Notes under the pieces: generated by a model
The model's database searches: none
What the model was told of the DNA's origin: nothing
Seen by the model: the letters and a program-made list of their open reading frames with translations, nothing else
NCBI RefSeq assembly: GCF_028502605.1
Contig: NC_079233.1
Location: forward strand, 6,386,001 to 6,450,000
Length of the DNA: 64,000 bases
Direction of reading: 5' to 3'
From: Trichoderma breve
Taxonomy: Eukaryota; Ascomycota; Sordariomycetes; Hypocreales; Hypocreaceae
Position numbers and translations under genes: made by a program
Part shown: in pieces, positions 32,520 through 45,029 of the stretch
Layout of the letters: each line of letters starts with the position of its first letter
Position numbering within the stretch: the first letter of the stretch is position 1

Positions 32520-33345
32520 TTTTGCTAATGTTCTTTTATGTAATTGTGAAGTCGAGTCTTGTTTGTTCTCGCAATTGAGACAGACCTGGTTCAAGTGGCC
32601 TCTTATATAAAGACATTGCGATTCCCGGAGTTAGCAACCAGATGGAAATATCAGGATCGGACTTAATTTCGCCGAGCTGTAAGTCGTTGAAGTCATCGTC
32701 AACTCGCTCAGTAGCTGCTTCAACAGCTTGCAGGGGCCAAACGGAGCGGTGGATATTTTGTCTTCCGGTAGACCAACCGCAGTCGTCGACGCTTAGAAAT
32801 CATGCCCCAAATAGGCATTGGCCTCGCGGTTTGACTTGGCTTTATCCCCGGTAGTTCGATCTGCTATGCAGCGATCAAGTAAAATGTAACCTAGAAGAGA
32901 GATAAACTCGGTTCGCCCTCTTCATAACCCCGATCTCCATGCCTGAGGAATGATCTCGGCAAGTCAAATACGTGTATCATTCTGGAAGGGGACAGGTACG
33001 GGATCCACCGATCTAAAACTCCGGAACGCTAGCCCTTGTAGGCCTAGCGCCCGCTGTTACGTAGGCCGCTCTGGAGGCGAACCGACACGCCGACTTTTAG
33101 CCCCGAGATGCAACCAACTTCCGCAGACACCCAGGCTGGAAACTGCACAATGAAACTTCATCTTTCGACAAGGCCGTCGACTGTATGGAGTGCGTACAAT
33201 CGCTGTTTAGCGCCCTGATCGTCTCTTAGTGCCAGCTCTATTTGTCATCCCTCAGCGCGCATCCGAACAGGGGTCTGGTGTCGTACCGGTACCTCTTCAC
33301 CCCCTTGCCATTCATACATCAAACTAGACACTGGAACTTGACGAA
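32520..33345. promoter_or_regulatory. Divergent promoter of the SDR and Zn2Cys6 genes
   Basis: 826 bp between the two starts. CGG/CCG-containing inverted words are frequent, for example CTCCGGAACG near 33020, CGCTCTGGAGGCG near 33070 and GTACCGGTAC near 33285. Zn2Cys6 proteins bind paired CGG triplets, so the regulator may act here; the exact site is not determined. A TATA box for the SDR is at about 32603-32611. Confidence 0.5.
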
Positions 33346-34919
33346 ATGGTCTATCGGGGACCTTCCAAAGATTGCCTGCCATGCAGAAAGCGCAAGCTCA
33401 AAGTACGGATCCCGCATGTACATCATCATTAGTCACATGAGGTTCGCTTGGCTAACGCGGAAATGGGGGTTTCTAGTGCGACCTGCGCAAGGATGGATGT
33501 GGCCAGTGTCTGCGGGCCAACATCTCGTGCTTTGGGTATCGGGACTCAAATGAGCTCATCTTCCGTGACCAGACGCGCAGCGTTGAGCGCAAGATGTTGG
33601 CTTCCAAAGCAACGACGGTGTCTCTGCAGTTTGGCACCCTGAATCATGTCATCTTGCCCAACACCAGCAGCAGCCTGATTCCGCAGCCGCAGACGCCGTG
33701 GAATGTGCGCGCTCGCCACGACTTCTTTGCTCACTATGTGTTTGGCTTATCCAGCAGTTATAACATCTTACCTTCTTTGTACGAAAAGGCAAAAGCGGAT
33801 GATCACTTGTCCGCTAGTGTAGACGCAGCCAGTCTCGCTTTTGCGGCGAATAAGAACCCGGTAGAATCAAGGGAGCTGTTCCGGCTAGCAGCTCAGCAAT
33901 ACATGATTGCTCTACGGCGAGTCAATGCAGCTCTCTCTAACCCAGAACTCTCGAGCGCCGATTCCACGCTGCAGTCGGTGCTACTTCTCGACCTCTATGA
34001 GAAGATCATGGGTCGTGACCTCAGGGCGGCGGCGCCTTGGCTGGCCCATCTTAATGGAGCTCTGGCACTAATCAAGGCCCGCGGCTACAATGACATGATA
34101 AGAAGCGACGTCAGCAGAACGTTGGCCAACAAACTCTTTATAACCCTCCTCATCAGCTGCTATATTGCTTCTCACCGGATACCGGAAGGCGTGGCGGAGT
34201 TAGGGCGAAGGCTCGACATATATCACGACAAGGATGACGCCAAGTGGCGCCTTTCCAAGATGAACCAACGGATGATCAATTTTCGAATCGATGTCGCTGA
34301 AGGGTTATTGTCTGACCGCGAGATTGTTGCAACGGCAAAGGACCTCCACGATGCGTATCGTGAAATTGAGGATACCGTGTCCCAGAGATGGCAGCCTAGG
34401 AAGGTGATGGCTTCGGAGGAAGACCCTGCATATCGAGCTCTCATCTTTGCAGATTATTACCATGTTTACAGGGACCATTTTACAACACAAGTGCGCAACA
34501 CTGTTCGAATAATGCAGCTTCAGCTTCAAGCCTACATCCAAACCCATTTGGAGGATGACGGGTCTGATGAAGCGAACAACACTCTCGCAGAATCATTGAG
34601 CCGTACGGAGCGCTTCGCAGAGGATGTTTGTGCCGCAGTACCTCCATTTATCCTCCCCGCCGCCCGCCCGAATAACAGCATCCCTTTCTCCAGCATTCAG
34701 ACACTGAAATGTGGCATCCTCCTTCCAGCACTCTTTATAGCCGGTAGTGCATCGAGAAACCCTGAGCTGCGCATGTGGGCGATTCGCACGCTGAGATACA
34801 TGGCGGCATCTGGAGATATACGGTCTGCGTCGATGACTGCTGATATGTTGGAGAAGAATCCGGGCATGGACTTTAGATACATGTATGCCAGGCTAGGCGG
34901 ATATGCATTCACATCTTGA
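33346..34919 (+). CDS. Zn2Cys6 transcription factor
   Basis: Model join(33346..33402, 33477..34919), 499 aa. The zinc cluster lies at the extreme N-terminus: Cys10, Cys13, Cys20, Cys27, Cys30 and Cys37 (CLPCRKRKLK / CDLRKDGCGQCLRANISC), pattern C-x2-C-x6-C-x6-C-x2-C-x6-C. The 74-nt intron (GTACGG...CTAG) falls exactly between Lys19 and Cys20. The open frame from 33594 lacks the zinc cluster, so the spliced start is strongly preferred. The rest resembles the fungal-specific regulator middle region: SYNILPSLYEKAKADDHLSASVDAASLAFAANKN, LLLDLYEKIM, and DLRAAAPWLAHLNGALALIKARG. It is divergent from the SDR gene, a usual arrangement for a local activator. The target is inferred only from position. 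Confidence 0.9.
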
Positions 34920-35620
34920 GCGGTCAGGTAGTTTTAGTTTATGTTATTTTCTGTAATTTTGGTAGTACGATTAGCGATTTTGTAAAATAGAGAACATGCA
35001 CATTTTATTCATCTAGCTCCCAATCTTTGAAGAATCTTTAGAACAGGCTCGTCAAAAGTTTTGACGGATAAACTATTCTGTAATCCTGAAGTGGATTACT
35101 AAACTTGGCGAAGCCATCACTAATCCTAAGACACCATTTTGTCAAGCTCACTTAACTTGCAGTGGCCGTGATTAGAATTAGAATATCCCGAGGCTGAGTT
35201 TGTTACTCCATAGTTGACCATTATCAATCATTCATAAGCATATCCTAACTGTTTCCCTTGCTGGCTTGGTTCCTGTTTGCCAGTTGCTTGATTGAAGCTT
35301 CATGTTGTATATGAGTTTGGATGTTTGATATCTTATAAGTGGGATTTGAGATTCATAGTCTAATTAGATAGCTAGAATTTGATTTGGCCTATTCGCACGG
35401 TCTCTGCTGATTCTTTGTTGTTAGAATGCTAAATTTTCCTAGAAAATAAAGGCATAAATATAGTAAGGTTTTAACCCAAGATAGAATACTGTGACAGCAC
35501 TGAGCTTCAAACCCTTCATACGGAGTATATTAAACTTATTGTCTTTGATTAATGTATAAACCGATGCAAATGCTTCCTTGTAACAAGCCCAATTATAACA
35601 AACCTCACTTTTTACTACTA
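34920..35620. other. AT-rich intergenic, convergent 3' ends
   Basis: 700 bp between two 3' ends. It is strongly AT-rich, with TTTTGTAAAATAG- and ATTTTATT-like processing signals. No gene is seen. Confidence 0.55.
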
Positions 35621-37344
35621 TCATCCGACATCTATCCCAATGGTGTCGAGCCACGCCATAAATCTCTCCTTTTCAATCATCCCCCCATGTCTTCTATCTC
35701 GTCCATACAACCCCATAGACCAGCCTTCAGTCCATACCGCGTTCGTTTTGCAATTCACTCTCCCCGCGCAGACAGTCTGCCACATGAACAACCCGCCCAG
35801 CAGGCCCGCATTCACAAGAGACGATGAATTTGTCCTCCAGCTCTTGATGTCGTAAACAAACTTTTGGCTCACCGTCTCTAAATCGTGGAACCGAGCAGGT
35901 GCCAACGCCGTGAGAAGGCGTGCTCTCGTGAGCCAGGATGTTATGCATGCTCCTTGTAATATTGGCCAGCTGGCGTGCTTTTGTTGTTGTAGGCTGATGA
36001 TGGATTGTCGGAAGTTCATATGCCACGCGTAGAAATTGCCGCTTGTACTCTGTGGAGGATAATTGGTATTATGAATATCGTACTCCATGCCTAGCCATTC
36101 GTGTATTTCCTGCAAATCGTCCACGAGGCCTTCTACAGCTTCTTGGATATCGCTAGATGGAACTGGCTCAGGGGACAGCACCATTTCGGTAATCTTCTTA
36201 AAGAGATTCGGTCCGTCTATAAGATGCGTCCACAGAGATAGCACAGCATTGTTATCATCCGTTGAGTTGGATGTGTCACCGCCAATTGCTTCTCGTATTA
36301 CTCTTTCCCATTCGTCTTCTGCCAAGAAGCACGTGTTATGGTTAAGAAACGCTTCGTGAACCTTGAATAATAGCATATTGTTAGAATAAATTTCACGCTC
36401 AGTGACAGCATACGTTACCTACCAGAGGACCGACGTAGGCCGCAATCAAAGCCAACTCAAAGTCTGTCTGGAAGTGATCAGCCCCTTGATGTTGTATAAG
36501 CTGAGCTACGCCCGCAGCATGTCGTGTCCAAGAATGCGCTGTTTCTGCCCTTCCATTCAAAAGCTAAAATGATGCTTCAGTAAATGTCATCCATAAAGCT
36601 GCGCATCGTCAATACCTCGAAGAATCCCAGTAACTCCGCGGCACAAAGTGTTTCCGGTGTCTTCCACTCCTCTACATCATTAAGAGCTTCCTGGAGAGCC
36701 TTTAATGCTTTGTCATATAAGCGATAGACCTCCAAATCCGGGTCATCTGAGAAGCCATCGTCTTTGAGCGTGACTTGTCGAACACGGGCTGCGAGACAAT
36801 CCACAGCACATGTCAAAGGTGTAACGTGTCCATAGCGAGATGGAATGAAAGATAGTAGAGTCTTGCTTTGGGGAAGCTGCGATTTATGTAACTCGAGTCT
36901 CGGATTCGGAGATGGTTGGGCTTTGACACCGAGGTGAAGTCCCGCGAGTGACTCTACCAGATGTAGAATTGCAAAGTTTTCAGCAAAAGTAGCTTCTGGA
37001 ATACTCATTGGCAGTGGAGATGGAGGGTCGGTCAGATATTGCCGTTTGCTGGAAGCAATGGCGCTCGCTGATGCATCGCCACGGCTAGCAGATGCTGCCT
37101 CTGTTGAAGAAGAGGACTGGGCAGAGCTCGAAGTCTTTAGAATTGTGTTCAAGATCCATTTGGGAGGTTGTTTGATACCGCTCTTGCCGTAATTATCTCT
37201 TTGACGTCGCGTTTCGGCCACATTTCGCATAGCATGTCGTCGAATAACGTTGCGGACGGCAGGATCGGTAGGTAGCTTTGCATCGGTGTATTCGACAAAA
37301 GTAAATTCTTTTTCCTGTTCTTTCTCCTGGTTATCATTCTGCAT
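35621..37344 (-). CDS. Fungal-specific regulator-like protein lacking a zinc cluster
   Basis: Model complement(35621..36361, 36423..36563, 36616..37344), 536 aa. The N-terminus (FTFVEYTDAKLPTDPAVRNVIRRHAMRNVAETRRQRDNYGK) is the charged motif seen at the start of many Fungal_trans_2-type proteins. A Ser/Ala-rich linker (about 72-98) follows. The body (HVTPLTCAVDCLAARVRQ, YDKALKALQEALND, CAAELLGFFE, then HSWTRHAAGVAQLIQHQGADHFQTDFELALIAAYVGPL and VHEAFLNHNTCFL) is the helical domain of fungal regulators. No Cys-rich zinc cluster precedes it, so it may be an atypical or DNA-binding-less regulator. All junctions are phase 0 with GT-AG ends. It is divergent from the amidase, with 1.49 kb between starts. 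Confidence 0.8.
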
Positions 37345-38829
37345 GGCATAGAGAATTTCAAGGCAATTCTAGGAGCGTTTCTTCTCCCGGTCGTTGATGG
37401 AAGCCGGAGTTGGGCGTCAAGGGGCAGGCAGAAAAAGTCATAGAGTAACGGAAGATGAAGAGATTAAAGGAGATGAAGACTGATTCAAATTCGAGTTGAG
37501 TTCCAATGACACTAGGATATAAACTTGGTCAACACGAGGACTATACTTGAACATCTTCTTCATCAAGTCTATAACGGCAAGAAGTGGTCAAAAGGTCCAT
37601 ATTCTCTTGTACTTCCGAACAATAGCTAATTGCTAGCAGTATAAGCACGGGAACTCGAAAAATTCTGTTAAACGGCTGTTAACTACATCCGGTTGACGCA
37701 CGGCAGATTCAAAGGAAGCATAACGGTGAAGTCAACCGCCTGGATGTAGCTAGGGTCGCTTATATCGCCTAATAGTCCGTTTCTAAGAGGCGATGGTCTA
37801 AACCCGTCAACTATACGAATTGGTCTACAAATGGAAGGACAGCAACCATGCACCACGAAACACACAATGAAATGATGAAATGTACCACGAAATGGATCGT
37901 TGAATGCTGCAAATTGGACAAATCCTCGGAGATGCATCGACGTTGATGAATCGGTCACGCCGTAGGATATGGATTTGGTGGCGACTATTCAGTTCAATGT
38001 TTGGTTAGCTCTTGGGCGGATGTTTCCTAGTGCCAAGCAATGGAGCCTGATAGAGGGTTGCCAAAAAAAAAACATCCATGGATCCATACAATTTTATAGT
38101 GCAGACCGGCGGTGTTTTTGACATCTCGAATGAATTGAGTTATGAACTTGTTAGCATTGAGTAATCACTGAATATCGAAACGCTATAGCGGAAATTGTGT
38201 GATGCATATAGACATGTATATAGTTGTCCTAGACCTTCAAATTATTTGTGTAAAAGTCTGAATCTTTGAATTCCCGAGTTCCAGTTTCTTGTTTCTGCCT
38301 ACGCTACCAGGTAAGCTGTGTTCATACAAATTCCGCGACATCTCACTAACGACAAAGCCACTATTTGTTAGTAAACTTCAATTCTACTCGGATACCGGCA
38401 GCTACTAATTTCACTCCCTGTCCAGAATTATTGAAAAAGAAAAAAAGAAAAGCATGGATTGAAATTTTCGTCCACAATACCAACTCAAGGGAAACGGCCG
38501 GCGATTTTAACATCGCGGAATCGGCTTCTTCCTTCCTTTGCAACGCCGAGCTGTATCCGTTCACAACTACGGGAGATTCCGTTAGTGGGGGACCCCCAAG
38601 GGCCGGTTCCGTGACGGACAACAACACTATCGCCGACAAATTACTCAGCGCAAACGCCGAACAATATGGGGGTTCATTTTGTCGCTTCTGCAGAGTGAGC
38701 AGTTTGTGAGACGGGTATCATCTGTGAATTACATCTTGGCGAAGAAATTGATCTTTGAGGCTGTTCCGAAAACATACCGACTTCAGGTCCCCAGCAAGAG
38801 AGTATAGACGTGAGTCAGCAGTTGACACA
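37345..38829. promoter_or_regulatory. Divergent promoter region between the regulator-like gene and the amidase
   Basis: About 1.5 kb shared upstream sequence. It is AT-rich, with short open frames lacking domains. A 114-codon frame at 38365-38709 has a Lys-rich run and nothing recognisable. No specific site is supported. Confidence 0.45.
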
Positions 38830-40731
38830 ATGAGCGCCGAACGTGACTGGAGACAGACCGTCGCGGCGAAGCAGCAGCAAAGGCAGTCAGCCGTAGATGC
38901 CTTCATCGCCGATCAAGATCCGGCCTTGACAGAGAAAATCACGGCAATTGACGATGTCGTCGTTCTATCGAAGCTGTTGGCTACGGGAGAATTAAAGAGC
39001 GAAGATGTGACAAAGGCATACATTACAAGGTAGCGACTTTCGCTCTTGCAGATTCCGGTGGTTGGACTGACATTGTGGCGATTTCAGAGCTATTGAAGCT
39101 CATAACAAGGTGAGTTTGCAACCTCTCGTCCAAGTGGGTATATTCTACAGACATCTAATCATGATGAAAACAGACAAATTGGCAAGCCCCCCTCAGTGAA
39201 TAAGCTGCTTCATGAAGATACATAACCAATAACTAACCTTTGGGGATACAGCCTCACGGAGGTGCTATTCTCCGAAGCTATTCAGGACGCCAAAAGGCTG
39301 GATGAGTATCTTCAAGAGAATGGAAAACTCATTGGCCCCCTCCACGGAGTCCCAGTGACGCTCAAGGACCAGTTCAACGTCAAGGGCTATGATACCACGC
39401 TTGGATACACGGTGAGGGCACTCAAGCCTGTTTCTGAGGATGCTGCGCTAGTCAAAATGTTGCGATCAATGGGTGCTGTCATCATAGCCAAGACAAACGT
39501 CCCTCAAAGTGTTATGGTATAAATAAGCCCTCATACTATAGAGAAAGGAAGATCATGTTTCTAACGACATACAGTGGGGAGAAACGGACAATCCGCTTTA
39601 TGGATTGACTACGAATCCCTTGAACGCAGACTACACTCCAGGAGGTTCAACCGGTGGTGAAGGCGCGGCATTATACATGAAGGGCAGCATCTTGGGGTGG
39701 GGAACAGACATTGGCGGGAGTATTCGTATTCCCAGCCACATGATGGGTCTCTACGGTCTCAGATGTAGTGTAAGTCTACGATATCGCTTGTTCCTCAGTG
39801 ATACGGAAAGACAGCTAATGCGTCGCAGAACTCGAGATTGCCGCACTGGGGATGTCTTGTCTCGACAGATGGCCAAGAACATTCGCCGTCAACCGTTGGC
39901 CCGCTCGCTCGCTCTCTTTCCACCATCCACCATGCCACGAGAGAAATCATTCTCCATGAGCCCTGGCAGAGCGACTACAATGTCTCACCTGTCGCATGGC
40001 GGCAGAACATGTATGACGAATATTCTTCTAGGAAACTGACAATCGGCCTTTTTCTCGATGATGGCATAGTCAGGCCTCATCCGCCAATCACCAGAGTGTT
40101 ACAGCAGGCAGCAGCAGCTCTTAGAGCCGCAGGCCATGAAGTCATTGACTGGCCACGGGATCTCCATGCCGAATCCATCGAATTGATTGACGAGTTGTTT
40201 GTCGTCGACGGCGGACAAGACATTCGACAAGATGTAGAGGCAGGAGGAGAGCCATTTATACCCGCTATAGAAAGCCTCGTCAACGCGGGCCCTGCCATCT
40301 CCGTGTACGACTACTGGCAGCTCAACAAGCGCAAGGCCGCCCTACGACAAGCTCACCTCGAAAAATGGAAATCCGTCAAGTCTCCCGCAACGGGGAGGAC
40401 CGTGGACGCGATATTGATGCCCGTCATGCCTCACTCGGCAGTCCCGCACCAAGCAAGCCGATACACGGGCTACACCAAGATATGGAACTTGGTTGATTAT
40501 GTGGCGCTTGCCGTTCCGGGAGGCAAAGTTGAGGCTCGCGATTGCGACGCGCAGTGGGATTATGCTCCGCGGAATGAGACGGATGAGTGGATAGGTAGTG
40601 TTTGGAGGGATCGTAAGGGGGAGATGGCTGAGATGGGGCTTCCGGTTGGGGTACAGATTGTTGGAGGGAGGTTGGAAGAAGAGAAGGTATTGGCGATAGG
40701 CAAAATTTTGGACGACTTGTTGAGGGCGTAG
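38830..40731 (+). CDS. Amidase (amidase-signature family, acetamidase-like)
   Basis: Model join(38830..39029, 39088..39109, 39174..39181, 39252..39516, 39575..39769, 39829..40731), 530 aa. Amidase-signature enzymes hydrolyse amides through a Lys-cisSer-Ser triad; here Lys115 (VTLKDQF), Ser190 (TPGGSTGGEG) and Ser214 (GTDIGGSIRIPS), with the usual 24-residue spacing. Fungal acetamidases feed on small amides as a nitrogen source. The front half is heavily interrupted. Exons 2 and 3 have only 22 and 8 nt. The 8-nt exon (ACAAATTG) is needed to restore frame and yields HNKTNCLTEVLF, as the family expects; its downstream intron starts GCAAGC. The C-terminal part ends GLPVGVQIVGGRLEEEKVLAIGKILDDLL. 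There is no signal peptide. Confidence 0.88.
39174..39181 (+). other. 8-nt micro-exon of the amidase gene
   Basis: It is flanked by AAAACAG upstream and a GCAAGC (GC-type) donor downstream. Without it, exon 2 and exon 4 join out of frame. With it, the reading gives Thr-Asn and the first two bases of Cys, completing the conserved TNCLTE segment. Confidence 0.75.
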
Positions 40732-43700
40732 GGGCAATTGAGAGGCTTTTCGTGGGTATAGTTTCAGCCGTTATGAGAGCGTCCAATTGTTCAGTCTTCC
40801 TCCTTATTTTCATTTTGACGGAGACGTCAGTGAAAGGTGATTTCCTTTGAACCCATGACCTTTGAGAAGAAAGTATGCCTCCTGAGGGGTTCCATTGGCA
40901 AAGGTCCCTATCAGATGAAGGCTGGTAGAGAGTTTAGAATGCAACAAACCGACTCTCTGGACCAACAAAGTCACACGTCTACGGAGCACTGCATCTAACC
41001 ATTCTACGACTCAAGGTAGTAGCGCTAGATCCCACAGGAATGGGTCATGAGATTACTAGGGATACGATGAGGCCACAATACACAGCTGAATCTACGGATC
41101 AATAGACTCATACTGTGTGTCTACTAATGTATGCATGTATACCTGTGCATGTGAAGGCAAGGCAGACTAAGAATAGTCTACTCTTTGCTATCCGCACTCA
41201 GTTCGCCATGTCTCAACTCATTCAAACAACTACAATGAGAAAGATAGACACTTCGAGGGAGCTCATGTGCTCCTTTGCCAAATCTAGGCCCAAAGAGAGA
41301 CATCAAGGGATGGCAGTGCTCACTTGGTCCGTGAGCTGAGGCGGGCAATCAAGGAAAGCAAACTCCGAGGTCCCGATGGAAGCCGTAGGATAGCGCCTTG
41401 TGAGGCGATTCGTGTCTGTGGAGCGATGTTCCGACCGTTGGCCACCTAGACCCAACATGGTGAATAAAGTAAAGATGCAGCGTCGCATCTGGCGCTCCCG
41501 CAATCGACTCTCATCTGCAGGAGAGCGGGTTGGGCTGTCAATGCAAAACACGTTAAAAGTGATCGGCCTTGATCCAACCTTAGGTACCAGTATACTGTAA
41601 AATGCTACGCAGATACGCTCCTGCAAGGCGGATTCTGGGAGATTTTGTGTAGCATCTGAGATTGCGTCGCTGGAGTCGCACGCGCCTCTCCAGACCAGTT
41701 GACCAGCCCAACCCCAATCCCCAGGGCTAACCAAAGGCAGTGCAAAGCACAGGGCTGGTCAGGTTCTAGAAGCTTATGCCAAGATCCAGGTGGTGATCTC
41801 TGCTTTTGATGTGACTAAGTGTTACTACGCTGATACCACACGATTGCTTGCCTCGGCGAGTTCGCGTTGACGCTCCATTGGACAAGTGATAAGAGCCTTG
41901 GCGATATCCCCGCTCGATAGACAGACGGCGATAAAAGACGGTGTGATTTGACAAAACAAAGTAGACCAGAAACCCTCATCAGTCCGATCCGTGCTCCGAG
42001 AACGTTCCTATAGGTTGGTAATGGGATCAGTAAACACGCAGCTACTATCAGGTTCCCCTTTCGGAGAATATGACAGCGGAGCGCTGACGCTCAAGCAACC
42101 CAAGGAATGTATTCAACAGGGCGTAGACACGAATTATATCCGCACGAGGATGATTTGTGCCTGAATTCACTCGGGTATCATGGCATTTGGCGACGATGCT
42201 GGTCATGAGAGGCATTTTAAACGGTTCACTTCACGGCTACCGGCACCAAAGCATGTCATCTACAAGTGACTAGCCGATGGCGATATTTGTAGATGGAAAG
42301 GCGTAAGGGCGCGTCTGTGGCTGCGGGAGCCAAGCTAGGTACAGATTCGCTTGGCGCTATGCGAATACTTGCTTGACGAGGCTCAAAATATCAGGTTTCT
42401 AGTCTTGTCTAGACGATTTTTTGTTGTTGTTGTTTCTGTTTTCTGTGAGCAACGCAACCACGTTACACCTGGAGGCAACCGTCAGCTGCGAGATCCTTTG
42501 CTGCGCATGTTGGCTCTTTTCAACCGCTCCTTTCCATTTATGCAGAGGGACGAGCCACCGGCTGGCCCTTGACCTAAGGACTGGGGTAAATCACGTCAAG
42601 GCCCGAAATAGGCAGGTCGAAATGCTTATCCCTGGATGCCGACAAATGGGAAAATCAGAAGCCGTGGTGTGGCGGGTCCCAGCAACCTTAAGATAACCTA
42701 GAAGCACGAAGCCCACAAAAACGAACGATGCCTGACTAGTGCGGGCATTCGGAGAGAAGAGGAGAAGAGAAGAGAGGGGATTAGGGTCGTCGCGAATGGA
42801 GTTGTGGTTGATTTGACCAGAGATGAGGTAGTTTGTATGGGCAGATAGATGGTTGAAGATGGAAAAGTTTGTTATCTGCATCATGTTGTTTTGACAGGAG
42901 ACAAAAAGTAAGGGTTCCAGGTAAAGATAAGAATAAAGATAAGGTACATAGCCGACATCAAAGCACCTGTAAGCAGCGAGATAACACCCCGTCCGTGCTT
43001 GCTCGGCGCCCAGAATCAGGTGCCGGACTCTCGCTACGACCAGCCACTAAAGCGCCCCCGAGTGGGAGTAAAATCCGCCTCCGCAGGCCCTAAAAGCCCC
43101 AAGCGCAGTGCTTATTCCTCTTAGCTCTCCCTTCTAGAACCCTTCTGCGCCATTTGCTTCGGATCAACGTGTGGCGCTTTCTAGTGTCTCGGCCGCTTAT
43201 CTCTTTTGTCCTTTCTGTCCGCCACAGAATCAACCAACAATCGACTACCAGGCACCAGCATTTCTTACAGGCGTCTTGGCTCGCCTGATGAATGGACTAG
43301 GCTGTCTATTCATGGAGGGCGTCGGGTGTCTTATTCACTTTCTCGTCCCGGTCCCTCGGGGATTCGTTCAGTCTACAGCCCACCCCACGTTTGCCGTATA
43401 CGAAATCAGAATGATGCAGCAGTACAGATAGGATGAGCCACCAAGACGATCCCGAGACGACTCAGAATGAGGTCGACTACCTGAGACATTGGCTGTGTAT
43501 AGCGAGGTCAGCTAATACCGTCTATTCGTATTGTTGTCCACTGAGCAAATAAGGTGCTGCCAACCGCCGTGGCACGAGCGGGGCCAGATAACCCGATATC
43601 TCGACTCTACAACTGGAAGCGCTATGGCCCCAGTCTCGTGGCAAACACGAATAATATTAGGGTTTCTCCGAAATGTCATCGGCTCACGTTCCCCTCTGTG

Positions 43701-45029
43701 CCCGTCGCTAGGCGACGGCTCGCCTGTGACAGGATTAGGAGGCCCCGAGTGAGGCGAATAGGCAAACCTAAACTCTTCCGTCATCCGCCCTGCAATCAAA
43801 AGAGGCTCGTACGACGAGCCCTGTCGTACAGGAAGCCCGCCGTGTCAAAGTCAGCACCCAATATCGAGATGTTTGTCATGCCAATACCCCGTACAGCCTC
43901 CATTTGCGCGTGGTCGGAGAACCAGGGCGGAAGGCACACGAGTCAAGTCATGACGACCAAGAGGGAAGAACATGTCCTAAACCAACGCTGCCAAGCATGT
44001 CTACGGAGCCGACTAGAGATTCTTGCCTGCAGATAATCAGCTCTGATGGATGTAAGTGTGATACCGTTCTCCGTAACCAGAAGAAAAAGTCAAAAATACA
44101 GGGATCATGGCAACCCCACACAACCAAGACCATCATCCATCCTCTCCAGGCGAGGTGGGATTATTGGTCCCCGATTTTCTCCAACCAAGCACCGGGTCCA
44201 TCCCAAGAATACATCAGCCTCCCAACATACAAACAGGTATTGCATGGCCCTGAATTGAGCTAATCCTTCGTACGACAGCTAGTCCCTTGGCAGAGACAGA
44301 CGCGCCAGCAGCAGCGGGATAATGCCGTCACACCAGCCGCCCAAAGGCTGCATCTTCCCCAATCTCAATCTGCTACCTAGTCCAGCCTCAGAGACCTCGC
44401 CCCGGTCCGTGCAGACCATGAGGCCATGTCCCTTGCCTCTCTCAGCTTGCTTCTCCACCGCTGAGGCCCCCGGCTCGGGCTTTTTGCTGGTTCTTGCTGG
44501 ATACCCAGTGCGGTGATAGGCTGACCATAGGGAGGAGTCGAGATACGCAGCATGCCAAGGACATGGAGAGGCCCATCCCCACGGCTTGGTGCGTGTTTAG
44601 CCTCGGGGATCCCATGTCTGTCCACCTTACTTGTACATGCACTCGCCTCTATACTCGTACAGGTGTACATCAGGTCTAGCCATGGCATGTGGCTGAACCC
44701 AACTGCTCAACAGGAACAAAGTCTCAGACTCCATAAAAAGAGCAGGCCGGGATGGGCCAACCAATCCCAGCAGCTCCAAGCTTGACAAGCAGGTGAACAC
44801 TTATAACCCAGTGAGGCAGCCTCCTCCGTGAGACAACCTTCTTTGTCTACCACCATCCTCTCTTCTTCTTCTTACCATCTCTTCTACCCGTCGTCCATCT
44901 TCGTATATCTTGCGAAGTCGACAGCGTGGCGCGTCTCTGTTCCGTCTGAGACATCCGTCGCCTGAGTGGTATAGACCAACCTTTTCTGTCTCCCTCCTCA
45001 CGATACAGTCCTCCGGGCATATCGCCGCC
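40732..45029. other. 4.3 kb gene-free stretch upstream of the amino-acid permease
   Basis: No open frame here carries a recognisable domain or coherent splice pattern. GATA words occur in clusters, notably GATAAGAATAAAGATAAGG (42927-42945) and GATAAC at 42980. AreA/Nit2-type nitrogen factors bind such words upstream of permease genes. A TATAAC box is at about 44802-44807, and a C/T-rich leader (44850-44890) precedes the permease. A 17-base hairpin-forming sequence (stem CCGTCGC) lies near 43702-43718. The stretch may hold a long nitrogen-controlled promoter, a non-coding RNA or an unrecognised gene. Confidence 0.45.

Noticed and set aside
43554..44036. 160-codon open frame in the empty stretch before the permease
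   Set aside because: No domain and no codon-use pattern like neighbouring genes; treated as chance.
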